NCBI GenBank assembly: GCA_002841625.1 | Contig: PHAG01000008.1 | Span: 186,001 to 250,000, forward strand | Source of the DNA: Firmicutes bacterium HGW-Firmicutes-1 | GTDB lineage: Bacteria > Bacillota > Clostridia > Lachnospirales > Vallitaleaceae | Length of the DNA stretch: 64,000 nucleotides | Direction: 5' to 3' | In this document: in pieces, positions 17,368 through 26,390 of the stretch | Numbering within the stretch: position 1 is the first letter of the stretch | Layout of the letters: each line of letters starts with the position of its first letter | Notes under the pieces: model-generated | Databases searched by the model: none | What the model saw: only the letters and a program-made list of their open reading frames with translations | Told to the model about the DNA's origin: nothing | Made by a program: the position numbers and the translations under genes

Positions 17368-17473
17368 TAATTGAGTATTATTGACATTTAGAGATAGAAT
17401 ATAGTAAGATGGACAAATAACGAAAAAGTATACATAGTTATGATTAACTGGTTCTTAAATGGAGGATAAGAGT

Positions 17474-18772
17474 TTGATTACGGATATTATGTTTTTATTA
17501 GTACTAATATTGGTTAATGCTTTTTTCGCAGGTTCAGAAATGGCATTGATATCTTTAAATGATAATAGAATAAAAATAATGGCTGATGATGGCCATAAAA
17601 AGGCAAAGCTTCTTAAACATTTGCTGAGTGAACCAAGTGAATTTTTGGCTACCATTCAAATAGGTATAACGATTGCAGGGTTTCTTGCAAGTGCATTTGC
17701 AGCTGAAAACTTTTCAGGAAGGTTGGTTCAACTATTAAAGGGTACAGGAGTGTCTATTTCGGATTCTGTGCTTAAGACGATTTCTGTAATATTGATTACA
17801 TTAGTGTTATCCTATTTCACGCTTGTATTTGGAGAATTGGTTCCCAAAAGGTTAGCAATGAAAAAGGCAGAGAAGATTTCTATGATTGCTGTTGGACCGT
17901 TAAATTTTCTTTCAATTGTAACCTCACCATTTGTAAAGTTGCTTACGTACTCGACTAACTTTTTCGTAAGATTGTTTGGTGTTGATCCAAATGAAGACGA
18001 TGAAAATGTAACAGAAGAAGAAATTCGAATGATGATTGATGTTGGTCAGGAAAAAGGCAATATTCATGAAATTGAAAAATTCATGATAAATAATATTTTT
18101 GAATTTAATAATAAGCAAGTGACTGATATTATGACACATAGAACAGAAATTGAGGCGCTTCCCATAAGTGCAAGTCTAGATGAAGTGATTGCCTTTATTA
18201 ATAGAGAAAAGTATTCAAGGATACCCGTCTATCAGGATAATATTGACTGCATTATTGGAGTATTGCATTCAAAAACACTTATAGAAGTGATGACAGATGC
18301 GGCTCATAAAGAAAACTTTTCTTTACAGAATATAATAAGAGAACCTTATTTTGTCCATTCCTCAAAAAGAACTGATGAATTATTTAAGGAACTTCAAAGA
18401 AACAAGACGCATTTAGCAATTATTGTTGATGAATATGGTGGAACAGCTGGCATTGTTACGTTAGAAGATTTGCTTGAAGAGATTGTAGGCAATATTTTTG
18501 ATGAAGATGATGATGAAGAAAAAGAAATTGAGAAATTAGACGACAATACATTTTTTATAAATGGAACTACAAGCTTAGATCTTGTTGAAGATTATTTAGA
18601 AATTCCTCTTCCAATTGAAGAGTACGAAACGATTAGTGGCTTCTTAATTGGTCAATTAGGCAGAATTCCTTGTAAAGATGATAATCCAATTGTAGAATAT
18701 AACGGCTTAATCTTTAAGGTTGAAGAAGTAGATGAAAAGAGAATATCAAAGGTTAAGGTGTGTAAAATATAA
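17474..18772 (+). CDS. CNNM/CorC-type membrane protein with CBS domains (hemolysin-family TlyC)
   Basis: 432 residues: an N-terminal CNNM (DUF21) domain with three to four TM helices (AFFAGSEMALIS, FGELVPKRLA), then two CBS domains (~200-325; VTDIMTHRTEIEALP, IVDEYGGTAGIVTLEDLLEEIVG) and a C-terminal CorC_HlyC domain. Members export magnesium or other divalent cations and are often mislabelled hemolysins. The TTG at 17474 lies 7 bases after GGAGGA; the ATG at 17459 would include that site and has none of its own, so the TTG start is preferred. Confidence 0.92.
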   Translation: MITDIMFLLVLILVNAFFAGSEMALISLNDNRIKIMADDGHKKAKLLKHLLSEPSEFLATIQIGITIAGFLASAFAAENFSGRLVQLLKGTGVSISDSVLKTISVILITLVLSYFTLVFGELVPKRLAMKKAEKISMIAVGPLNFLSIVTSPFVKLLTYSTNFFVRLFGVDPNEDDENVTEEEIRMMIDVGQEKGNIHEIEKFMINNIFEFNNKQVTDIMTHRTEIEALPISASLDEVIAFINREKYSRIPVYQDNIDCIIGVLHSKTLIEVMTDAAHKENFSLQNIIREPYFVHSSKRTDELFKELQRNKTHLAIIVDEYGGTAGIVTLEDLLEEIVGNIFDEDDDEEKEIEKLDDNTFFINGTTSLDLVEDYLEIPLPIEEYETISGFLIGQLGRIPCKDDNPIVEYNGLIFKVEEVDEKRISKVKVCKI

Positions 18773-18782
18773 AGCATTTTTG

Positions 18783-18825
18783 AGGAAAAGTTATCTTTAT
18801 TTTTGGATAATATTTTCCTTTTTTT
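18783..18825 (+). terminator. Terminator after the CNNM/CorC gene
   Basis: AGGAAAA-G-TTATC pairs with GATAA-TA-TTTTCCT, followed by a run of T. Confidence 0.85.
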
Positions 18826-18847
18826 AACACTCAAAACCTCCGTCCTA

Positions 18848-18856
18848 TGGTATAAT
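18848..18856 (+). promoter_or_regulatory. Extended -10 promoter of the 5'-nucleotidase gene
   Basis: TGGTATAAT is an extended -10 box; no good -35 is present. About 65 bases of leader follow. Confidence 0.6.
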
Positions 18857-18863
18857 TATAACA

Positions 18864-18899
18864 ATGCTTATCAACTACGTAACATATGATAATAAGCAT
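18864..18899 (+). repeat. Inverted repeat in the 5'-nucleotidase leader
   Basis: ATGCTTAT (18864-18871) and ATAAGCAT (18892-18899) are perfect inverted copies around 20 bases, just downstream of the predicted transcription start. It could be an operator or an RNA hairpin. Confidence 0.45.
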
Positions 18900-18928
18900 A
18901 TAAAAAAATTTATGGAGGTACGGAGAAA

Positions 18929-20683
18929 ATGAAGAAAATGAAACAACTTGTAGCACTTTTACTAACACTATCTATGATGTTTTCTATGCTCGTAACAAGC
19001 TATGCTGCAGACGGGGATAAGACAATTCAAATCATTTCGTTTAATGATTTACATGGATCATTAGCAGAAGGGAGTAAAGATTTGGGCTGGGCAAAAATGG
19101 TAGCAGCAGTAAATGCTATTAAGAAAGAAAACCCTAACACAATTGTAGTATCTGCAGGAGATAATTTCCAAGGAACTGCAATAAGCAATCTAACCCACGG
19201 AGAACCAGTTAATGAATTGATGAAACAATTAGATGTCACTGCGTCAGCAGTTGGTAACCATGAATTTGATTGGGGTATCGGTAATTTCGAAAAATGGTCT
19301 ACTGACGGAGGTTATGATTTCCTTGCATCAAATATATATGATAAAACTACTGGGAAGCCCGTTACATGGGCGAAACCATATAAAGTGATTACAATAGACG
19401 GAGTGAAAATTGGGTTAATTGGTATTGCAACACCAGAAACCTTAACAAAAACAAAAGCCGAGCATGTTGCAAACTTAGAATTTAGAGATCCTGCCAAAGC
19501 GGCTCAAGAATGGATTGATTACCTAGAAGCAGGAAAAGCCTCTGAAGGTAAACCAGAGATTATTATTGCAGTAACGCACTTAGGTGCTGAACAAAAAGAT
19601 AATGGAACAGATACAACGGTAGCTGTAACTGGAACAGATATTGAAAATCTTTCTAACAATACAAAAGGTTTAGATGGAATTGTTACAGGACATACACATA
19701 CCTCGGTTGTAGGTTATATAAATGGTGTAGCTATCGTCCAAGCCAATAAGCAGGGTAGAGCACTGGGACAATTAACCATTACACTTAATGCTGATAAGAC
19801 TATAAAAAGTGTAGTTCCTAAAGTTTTAGATTACGGTAAGGCTAAGGAAGCACTTACTGCAGATGAAACAGCAAAAGCAACCTATGACAAATGGAATACG
19901 AAGCTTAGTCCAATTCTTGATGAAAAACTAGGAGTTGCAAAAGGAACATTTACCCATGACAATAAAATAAATGTTAGTGTACTTGGTAAATGGGTATGTG
20001 AAGCTATGGCAGAAGCAACAGATTCGCAGATAGCTTTTCAAAATGGTGGTGGCTTAAGAACAGAAATTCCAGCAGGTGACATTACATATGGCCTTATGTA
20101 TACCGTGATGCCTTTTGACAATACATTAGTTACTATGGATATGAAAGGCTCAGATATTTTAAAAACAGTTGAACATGGAATAGATTTACCGACAGCTGGT
20201 TATGGATCATTTAGTGGATTAAAGGTTGAGTATGATCCAACACTTACATATGGTTCAAAAGTGACAAAGATTACTTTGAAAGATGGAAAAGTACTTGATA
20301 TGAATAAAACCTATAAAGTAGTTACGAATGATTTTATGATCACTGGTGGGGATGGGTATGATTTTACTGGAGCAACCAATGTTGTTGATACCTTTATACC
20401 TATTAGAGATATGCTTGTTGATAAGGTGAAAAAGGAAGTTAATGTTTCTGCTGCTGTGGTTGATTACGTTACGATAAAAGCACCAGTAGTAAAACCTGAT
20501 AAAGACACAAGTGGTACAATAAAAGATACAACGGAAATCATTTATATTGTTCAACCCAATGATATGCTTTGGAAGATTGCTAAAAAGTATAATATGACTT
20601 TTAAGGAATTAGGAGAGTATAACAAGTTGAAAAATTATAATTTGATTTATCCTAAGCAAGTGTTGTTAATACCAGTTAAATAA
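18929..20683 (+). CDS. Secreted 5'-nucleotidase / 2',3'-cyclic phosphodiesterase with C-terminal LysM
   Basis: 584 residues. A signal peptide (about 1-27, ending SYAAD) is followed by a metallophosphatase domain (FNDLHGS, AGDNFQG, GNHEFDWG, THLGAE, VTGHTHT) and the 5'-nucleotidase substrate-binding domain (~330-500; FQNGGGLRTEIPAGDITYG, MPFDNTLV, TGGDGYDF). A LysM at ~540-584 (IVQPNDMLWKIAKKYN) should hold it on peptidoglycan. It dephosphorylates extracellular nucleotides for salvage; the uracil permease lies nearby but is not in the same operon. The start follows GGAGGTACGGAG. Confidence 0.93.
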   Translation: MKKMKQLVALLLTLSMMFSMLVTSYAADGDKTIQIISFNDLHGSLAEGSKDLGWAKMVAAVNAIKKENPNTIVVSAGDNFQGTAISNLTHGEPVNELMKQLDVTASAVGNHEFDWGIGNFEKWSTDGGYDFLASNIYDKTTGKPVTWAKPYKVITIDGVKIGLIGIATPETLTKTKAEHVANLEFRDPAKAAQEWIDYLEAGKASEGKPEIIIAVTHLGAEQKDNGTDTTVAVTGTDIENLSNNTKGLDGIVTGHTHTSVVGYINGVAIVQANKQGRALGQLTITLNADKTIKSVVPKVLDYGKAKEALTADETAKATYDKWNTKLSPILDEKLGVAKGTFTHDNKINVSVLGKWVCEAMAEATDSQIAFQNGGGLRTEIPAGDITYGLMYTVMPFDNTLVTMDMKGSDILKTVEHGIDLPTAGYGSFSGLKVEYDPTLTYGSKVTKITLKDGKVLDMNKTYKVVTNDFMITGGDGYDFTGATNVVDTFIPIRDMLVDKVKKEVNVSAAVVDYVTIKAPVVKPDKDTSGTIKDTTEIIYIVQPNDMLWKIAKKYNMTFKELGEYNKLKNYNLIYPKQVLLIPVK

Positions 20684-20698
20684 AAGAAATATATTATG

Positions 20699-20732
20699 AC
20701 AGAGAAGGTTTTTTATAACCTTCCCTGTTTTT
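20699..20732 (+). terminator. Terminator after the 5'-nucleotidase gene
   Basis: ACAG-GAAGGTT pairs with AACCTTC-CTGT, followed by T5. Confidence 0.88.
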
Positions 20733-20737
20733 ACATT

Positions 20738-20904
20738 AGACAGTCGACAAAAGCATTTTTTCTTGGTAGGTGTATTCATTATTGGCAGTAAGTGTTCATT
20801 TTTCTGGCCTTACCCTTCGGCCGGTCAGGCGAAAAATGAACATTTACTGCCGTTTTTATTAAGCTGTAAGAAAAAATGCTTTTGTCTCTGTTTCGTTAAT
20901 TTAT
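20738..20904 (+). repeat. R1 palindromic repeat, copy A
   Basis: About 165 bp that recurs at 34940 and 38752. Two nested inverted repeats are visible: an outer pair (GACAAAAGCATTTTTTCT with AGAAAAAATGCTTTTGTC) and an inner 21-bp pair (20784-20804 with 20831-20851, one mismatch here) enclosing a C/G-rich loop with CCTTCGG. It lies between the nucleotidase terminator and the convergent cNMP-domain gene. It has no coding capacity and no clear target duplication here. Confidence 0.88.
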
Positions 20905-20989
20905 AATTGATTAAATTGTCGACAATTTTCTCTTTTTGATTTTATAAGTTGATATGCTTCCTATTTCAAAATACACTTTTGAAAATTGA

Positions 20990-23461
20990 CTACAATTCCT
21001 TGTAAAGATTTAGATTTTCTTCAAGCACCGCGTCTTTGGAAATGTTGTTGTCTAGAAGTTTGTTGTAACGTCTCTCTAGTACACCAGCATGTTTGATTCT
21101 ATTTGCATTGAATGGTGTTGCAACATCATTAAAAATAGGTTGCTTTTGAAGCTTTTCACGAATAGGCTTGCTAAATGGACAATGCTTATATAGGATGCTT
21201 CTAGCAACCTTGTTAAGTCGGACATTGCCCTTGAATTCATGTTTAATCCAAATTTCATAATCTGCAGTAAAGATCTCTCTCATTTGACTATTGTGTCTTT
21301 GGATTTGTGATCTAAGCTTATCTTTTGCTTCTTCTGACAAATCTTTGTTTTTTTTGTAAAACTGAATGTAATCCATGTACTCTGAGGTGAGAGACGATAT
21401 GGTAACATCATTCCAGGCGGTTCCCATCATAGTTCTACATAGTTCCCAACGGAAGTTTCCAATCATTTTAAGGAGCATGTCCTCTAAATTCTCACTTGTA
21501 AAAATAGGAAGTATAATTCGACCAGGAGTACTACGAACCCTACCTGAAATATCCTGCCACATGCTACCTCTAAAACCAAAGGTAGGCATCAGTATAATGT
21601 CTGGCGCTACAGCTTTTGATATAATTTCTTTTTCAATACTGAGCTTAGGATTTTTATAAAAAATTTCTCGATGAAAAGCGGAGAAATCAACTTCTAGAAT
21701 TTTACCTATGATTTCACCAACCAATTCCTTAGTAACATGAGCCTTGGATAAATCTCTTGTAATCATATCACTATGGAGAATTGGAAAATAAGTATTTACC
21801 TGACCATAACATAGTCTTTGATTTGTTTTGAACATATTCATTATTTCAAAATTCAGACGAGCATTTGTATCATTGCTATATTTGACCTTGTCATTATCAG
21901 ATACCTCGCCTTTTTTTTTCATTTCTCTAAATACGTCGAAGTAGTCTTGGTCAAATTCATTCGTAGAAGGGTCTCTTTGCATGGAATGTATTTGATAGAG
22001 CCATTCATGCATATTGTAAGTGGTACAAGGACTATCATAAGCTGATTTGTCCACTAATTTGTAAAGTGAGAGAACTTGTTCAGTTGTAAGGAGTTTCTCA
22101 TCCAAATACCCATAGGTTAGAAACATTTGAAATAATCGGGACTCGTTTTTTTCAGAGGTAACTTTTTTATAAACCAACTCATACAATTCGAAGAATAAGG
22201 GGGTAACAATACTCGTTATACTTCTTTCGGTAACATCTGTAGTAAGTTTATCTTTTAATGATCTAAAGGCTTCCAGATTATTTCGCAACAGATCGGTTTT
22301 TTCATTTGATAAGCCAGAGTATCGTAGAATCTTTTCTGCACTATCAACCAATTCGTCAGGAATGTTTTTGAGATCCATCGTATCAGAAACATCGGGATCT
22401 ATTGAGATAGAATCAGAGTTAATTTGTAGCTGATTACTTATATTAATCATATGTTGAATATCTACGTTTAGGGCATAATGATAATCATCTTGAAAAGCTA
22501 TGGCAATATCCATTATTTTTTTTACCAAATAATCGAGTATTTGAAAAAATTCTGTAGTATCCTGATTGTATTTTTTCACCTCATTAATGAGGGATATCAG
22601 TTCGGAAAATATGCTCTTTTCACCTTCTAAGTATACTCTGTCAAAACACTTTATACATAATAACATTGCATCCTTCAGGTTAAATTTGATTTTTTCAAAG
22701 TTATGTGCAGCATCATTAAAGTGGTACTGGGATATGTATTCATCTGCACTGAAGAAATTCTTTCTCAGCTGAAGGGGAAGAGAAATGATGTGTTTATAGT
22801 ATTCGAGTTTGCCTTCAATTACTTCATCTATAGCAACATAATCCAAATCAGTAAGCTCTGGGATTTCTTCCTCCAAGAACTGTGATGTAAACTGCATTGG
22901 TATTTGGCCTGCGCTTTTAAGCTGCTTGTATTTTTCTTGTGCTTCAGTTAAATATAGGGATGAAGGCATATGAGATAGGTTGTATTTATCTTTTAATGCC
23001 CAAATAAACATTGAAAGGTTATCAGATAAAATACTCAGTGTTTTCATCCATTCTTCTACGTTTAATAGTGCATTATAAGAATGACTCATCAAGGAGGTTA
23101 TGGAGTTAATGGTCAATGAAGAATATTCTATTTGAGAATGGAGAAGTTCGGTGAATTGATTTACTCCGTTTACGGCATACGCTAATAGACTAGAATCTTC
23201 TGCGGTACGATAACTATAAGAAAATTCTCCATTTAGAAATAATTCAGTAGCGCCAATGAAGATATTCTGATCTATTGAAAAAACTCTTAAGCTATTTTTT
23301 AAGTTGTTCTTTTCATTTCTATTTACAAGTTCGTCATGAAGAGAAAGATATACATCTATTTTACCCTTTAATAATATGTTGAGTGACTGTAATTTTTGTC
23401 CTTCTAGGAAGAGCATCTCGTCCTTTGAGGTGGAATATTTGCCTGTCTGTGTATTACTCAT
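20990..23461 (-). CDS. Large cyclic-nucleotide-binding-domain protein of unknown function
   Basis: 823 residues. The first ~120 resemble a cNMP-binding (CAP_ED) domain: LFLEGQKLQSLNILLKGKIDVYL, FIGATELFLNGEFSYSYRTAEDS. No helix-turn-helix, cyclase or kinase motif follows. The remaining ~700 residues are mostly helical and soluble, with a conserved-looking block near the end (HREIFYKNP, PTFGFRGSMWQDISGR). I do not recognise the family beyond the N-terminal domain. The start at 23461 is 7 bases after AGGTGA; the ATG at 23512 has no good ribosome site. The gene is monocistronic. Confidence 0.78.
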   Translation of the reverse strand: MSNTQTGKYSTSKDEMLFLEGQKLQSLNILLKGKIDVYLSLHDELVNRNEKNNLKNSLRVFSIDQNIFIGATELFLNGEFSYSYRTAEDSSLLAYAVNGVNQFTELLHSQIEYSSLTINSITSLMSHSYNALLNVEEWMKTLSILSDNLSMFIWALKDKYNLSHMPSSLYLTEAQEKYKQLKSAGQIPMQFTSQFLEEEIPELTDLDYVAIDEVIEGKLEYYKHIISLPLQLRKNFFSADEYISQYHFNDAAHNFEKIKFNLKDAMLLCIKCFDRVYLEGEKSIFSELISLINEVKKYNQDTTEFFQILDYLVKKIMDIAIAFQDDYHYALNVDIQHMINISNQLQINSDSISIDPDVSDTMDLKNIPDELVDSAEKILRYSGLSNEKTDLLRNNLEAFRSLKDKLTTDVTERSITSIVTPLFFELYELVYKKVTSEKNESRLFQMFLTYGYLDEKLLTTEQVLSLYKLVDKSAYDSPCTTYNMHEWLYQIHSMQRDPSTNEFDQDYFDVFREMKKKGEVSDNDKVKYSNDTNARLNFEIMNMFKTNQRLCYGQVNTYFPILHSDMITRDLSKAHVTKELVGEIIGKILEVDFSAFHREIFYKNPKLSIEKEIISKAVAPDIILMPTFGFRGSMWQDISGRVRSTPGRIILPIFTSENLEDMLLKMIGNFRWELCRTMMGTAWNDVTISSLTSEYMDYIQFYKKNKDLSEEAKDKLRSQIQRHNSQMREIFTADYEIWIKHEFKGNVRLNKVARSILYKHCPFSKPIREKLQKQPIFNDVATPFNANRIKHAGVLERRYNKLLDNNISKDAVLEENLNLYKEL

Positions 23462-23724
23462 AGTTAAATCACCTTTCCTAAAGTTGATATTATTTGAATC
23501 AAATTTTACCATTTTCCATAGAAATTGTTTTAACCTTAATATTTAATTAATATTATAACTATTTTAGTATATCACTTCAAAAGAAAGATGGCAATTGTTT
23601 GATTTCTAGTAGCTCTGCTATCAAATTAACGATATGTAATGGGGTCTTAGATTTATCAAAGATTAACAAATATCTGAAATATAGGCCAACATTAAAAAAA
23701 GTATAGAATTTTCTTGGTATATGT

Positions 23725-23808
23725 GCATTTATAAAGCAACTTGCTACTATTCCGGATATTGTTGAAATTTTAGATGATACCGCTGAAATGAAGAGATTGG
23801 TCGTTTAA
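23725..23808 (+). pseudogene. Possible C-terminal remnant of a lost gene
   Basis: The frame reads AFIKQLATIPDIVEILDD and then TAEMKRLVV before a stop at 23806-23808; it is closed upstream by a TAG and has no start codon. The composition is protein-like, and the stretch fills an otherwise gene-free gap (23513-23816). It may be decayed coding DNA, but I cannot name a parent. Confidence 0.25.
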
Positions 23809-23816
23809 TCTTATTT

Positions 23817-23872
23817 TAACCGAATGGAAGAAGTCCCCCACTTAAAAGTGGGGGACTTCTTCCATTCGGTTA
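23817..23872 (-). terminator. 56-bp near-perfect palindrome ending ndk
   Basis: TAACCGAATGGAAGAAGTCC (continuing to 23842) pairs base for base with 23847-23872 around a four-base loop: a 26-bp perfect stem. It begins 8 bases after the ndk stop. T-runs are poor on both sides, so it may act as a stability hairpin or repeat rather than an ordinary terminator. The outer arm CATTCGGTTACGA is also found in R2. Confidence 0.65.
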
Positions 23873-23880
23873 CGAATATA

Positions 23881-24297
23881 TCAAGAGTCGAACCTAATTA
23901 AGTCCTTCCATATTTCAATTTCATTGATTGCGGCCTCAACAGATTCCGAACCATGGACAGCATTTGCTTGAACAGTTTCTCCATACATATATCTTATCGT
24001 TCCAGGTCTAGCTTTGTTTGGATTTGTTGAACCGTTAATTTCTCTAACAATGTTGACTACATCTACACCTTCTAATACCAATACAACTACTTCAGAGGAG
24101 GACATAAAATCGACCAATTCATCATAAAAATCTCTGGATTGGTGAGCTGCATAATGTTTTCCTAAAACTTCCTTTGTAGGTAAACATCTATGTGCGTGAA
24201 TAATATCTAAGCGATTATCCTCATAACATGAAATGATTTTTCCAACTAACTTTTTGATCACTGCTTCAGGCTTAATAATAACTAAGGTTCTTTGCAT
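23881..24297 (-). CDS. ndk: Nucleoside diphosphate kinase
   Basis: 138 residues with the full NDK pattern: QRTLVIIKPEAV, the NGSTNPNKARPGTIR nucleotide-binding block and the phosphorylated His in NAVHGSES. It moves phosphate between nucleoside tri- and diphosphates in the cytoplasm. The tip loop GTIRYMYGE differs from the usual GTIRGDF but keeps the fold. The gene stands alone; a 165-base leader from the promoter at 24471-24499 precedes it and contains repeat R3. Confidence 0.95.
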   Translation of the reverse strand: MQRTLVIIKPEAVIKKLVGKIISCYEDNRLDIIHAHRCLPTKEVLGKHYAAHQSRDFYDELVDFMSSSEVVVLVLEGVDVVNIVREINGSTNPNKARPGTIRYMYGETVQANAVHGSESVEAAINEIEIWKDLIRFDS

Positions 24298-24346
24298 TGA
24301 ATCACGCGCCTTTCATTGAATTTTATGAAGTCTTTGCTTTTATACT

Positions 24347-24383
24347 AGGAAAGCTCTGCTTAAGCAATTGAATAAGCGGCAGC
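24347..24383 (+). repeat. R3 repeat, copy a (in the ndk leader)
   Basis: AGGAAAGCTCTGC, then 13 variable bases, then AAGCGGCAG, matched at 26154-26188. The arms AGC-TGCTT and AAGCG-AGCT can form an imperfect hairpin. Confidence 0.5.
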
Positions 24384-24470
24384 TGGAAAAAAGAATTTTA
24401 ATTCAGAAAAGCCACTCTTCTAATAGTATTATCAGCAGAACTCATGATACAATTCATCAAATTTATTTTT

Positions 24471-24499
24471 ATTATAGCACTAATAGATAAGTGCTTCAA
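24471..24499 (-). promoter_or_regulatory. Promoter of ndk
   Basis: On the minus strand, TTGAAG (24494-24499), 17 bases, TATAAT (24471-24476). Confidence 0.7.
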
Positions 24500-24597
24500 G
24501 GAAAAGGGGATCTGGTTGTTATATTTATTGTAATTTTATCATTTGACATGTTACAATATAAGATATTACCAGAGGTAATCAATGATTAGGAGACAAT

Positions 24598-26034
24598 ATG
24601 AAAAGACGAGTATCTATTTTAGTGGCTTGTGTACTATTTATTCTGACAATTACAACTTCATCCTTTGCAGCGAGCTCTATTTCAAAAGATATGACAGTTG
24701 AATATTCTGGCGGAAAGAAAACGGTTAAAACGGTTTGGATCGATTTGAATGATCCAACGATTAGATTAGATATTGTATGTGCAAATAATAAAGTAGGCAC
24801 AACTGATTCCTTAAAGGACATTGCGAACTTGGCAAAAGATGATCAGACAAAGGTGCTTGCAGCGATTAATGGCACATATTTTAACGCGTACAGTGATATG
24901 CAACCAAGTGGAACATTGATTTCAGAAGGAGAAGTTTTACATGTAACGAATTCCGGAACTGTATTTGGAATAGATGGAGGCAATGATTTTTCAATTGTAC
25001 CATTATCTATAAAAATTGAGGGGAGCATTAATGATAGTTGGGTGTGGCCAAATAATTGGTATGCCTGGAATATCAATCAAATATTTACAGAAAGTAGTTC
25101 CAGTGTCATTTTTACTCCTGAGTATGGAACGAAAACGCCTGTTCATAAAATGACCTCAATTGTGGTAGATAATCATATTGTGACAAAGATTTCTTCTGGG
25201 CAAGTGAATATTCCATCAGAAGGGTTTGTGTTGGTAACAGGAGATAACTCGCAAATATCTAAATTCCAGGTAGGGTATAGCGCAGATTATAAAATCACCT
25301 ATAATGAAAATGATTACGACGGTGCTACAACCGACCAACCGTTATCATGGAATAATATACGAAGCGGAGTAGGTGCGGGCCCACTTTTGCTAAAAGATTC
25401 TAAGATTGCAGTAAATGCTAAAAAAGAAGGCTTTACTGAAGAGAAAATAACTGTTTCAAAAGCAACACGAAGCTTTATCGGTATTACCAATAAAAATCAA
25501 TTGGTTATTGGAGTTGTAGATGGTGTTACAGTGAATGAAATGGCAGAAATAGCAAAAAAACTTGGCCTTACTGATGCTATGTGTTTAGATGGTGGAGCAT
25601 CATCGGGGTTGTTATATAATGATACTTATCTTTATAAACCGGGTAGAGATCTGAGTAATGCAGTGGTCATTACCCAGTTGAAAAATGCTCCCGTAAGATT
25701 GCAGCTTAATGGTAAAGAAATTTACTTTGATAAAGATCCATATATAGAAGCATCTTCTAATAGAACCTTAGTACCAATGAGAAAAATTTTCGAGACACTT
25801 GGAGCTTCTGTAAGTTGGGCAAGTGATAGCACGATTACGGCGGTTAAAGGTGATATCACAATTAAACTAAAAGTAGATAGTGATATAGCAACGGTTAACG
25901 GAGTTGAGTACAAACTAGAATGTCCAGCTGTTTTAAGAAAAGGGAGAACCTTTGTACCACTTCGATTTATAACAGAGCAATTTGGTGGTAATGTAGAAAT
26001 GAAGGATGGTATTATTCGACTTAATATTTATTAG
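24598..26034 (+). CDS. Secreted phosphodiester glycosidase (NAGPA) family protein with stalk domain
   Basis: 478 residues. A signal peptide (1-24, ending SFAAS) is followed by a NAGPA/DUF2233 domain at about 60-350: LAAINGTYFNAYSDMQPSGTLI, SGVGAGPLLLKD, TRSFIGI and CLDGGASSGLLYN are typical. Residues ~365-478 form a copper-amine-oxidase-N-like stalk domain (RTLVPMRKIFETLGASVSW, GRTFVPLRFITEQFGG), common on Clostridial cell-surface proteins. It likely cleaves a phosphodiester-linked glycan or exopolysaccharide outside the cell; the substrate is unknown. The ATG follows an AGGAGA site. Confidence 0.88.
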   Translation: MKRRVSILVACVLFILTITTSSFAASSISKDMTVEYSGGKKTVKTVWIDLNDPTIRLDIVCANNKVGTTDSLKDIANLAKDDQTKVLAAINGTYFNAYSDMQPSGTLISEGEVLHVTNSGTVFGIDGGNDFSIVPLSIKIEGSINDSWVWPNNWYAWNINQIFTESSSSVIFTPEYGTKTPVHKMTSIVVDNHIVTKISSGQVNIPSEGFVLVTGDNSQISKFQVGYSADYKITYNENDYDGATTDQPLSWNNIRSGVGAGPLLLKDSKIAVNAKKEGFTEEKITVSKATRSFIGITNKNQLVIGVVDGVTVNEMAEIAKKLGLTDAMCLDGGASSGLLYNDTYLYKPGRDLSNAVVITQLKNAPVRLQLNGKEIYFDKDPYIEASSNRTLVPMRKIFETLGASVSWASDSTITAVKGDITIKLKVDSDIATVNGVEYKLECPAVLRKGRTFVPLRFITEQFGGNVEMKDGIIRLNIY

Positions 26035-26039
26035 TAATT

Positions 26040-26106
26040 TAACTGATGTGCAGGCGATGCTTGCATTCGGATAGGAAACCGTAGCGAATGCGGAGGTTTT
26101 GTAACA
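26040..26106 (+). repeat. R2 repeat, copy a
   Basis: About 67 bases shared with 39038-39108. Two overlapping hairpins are predicted: TAACTGATGTGCAG/CTTGCATTCGG (imperfect in this copy) and an arm around GTAGCGAATGCGGA. It lies just after the glycosidase gene. Confidence 0.75.
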
Positions 26107-26126
26107 TGAACACTGGTTTTATAGGG

Positions 26127-26149
26127 CAACCCGAGGGTTGTTTTTTTTT
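26127..26149 (+). terminator. Terminator after the phosphodiester glycosidase
   Basis: CAACCC pairs with GGGTTG and is followed by nine T. It sits 20 bases beyond R2. Confidence 0.85.
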
Positions 26150-26153
26150 ATTT

Positions 26154-26188
26154 AGGAAAGCTCCGCATATGTATTGCAAAAGCGGCAG
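26154..26188 (+). repeat. R3 repeat, copy b
   Basis: AGGAAAGCTCCGC and AAAGCGGCAG flank a variable centre, as in the copy at 24347. The rest of the gap to 26273 shows nothing I can name. Confidence 0.5.
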
Positions 26189-26273
26189 ATATTTAACGAT
26201 AAGTAGCTGATTTTATAGTGTTCCTGCGCCTTTATACCTAGCCCACATAATCATATATGTTCACTGTAAATGG

Positions 26274-26302
26274 TTGACATAACACCTAATTATTGTTAAC
26301 AT
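26274..26302 (+). promoter_or_regulatory. Promoter of the GH18 gene
   Basis: TTGACA (26274-26279), 17 bases, TAACAT (26297-26302), about 85 bases before the ATG. Confidence 0.55.
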
Positions 26303-26390
26303 GATAATAACCTTTATCGACAAGAATTTACAAGGTATTTTGATTTCAGAACTTAGCTAAAAAAACCCATATTCAAAAGGAGATTGAAAT

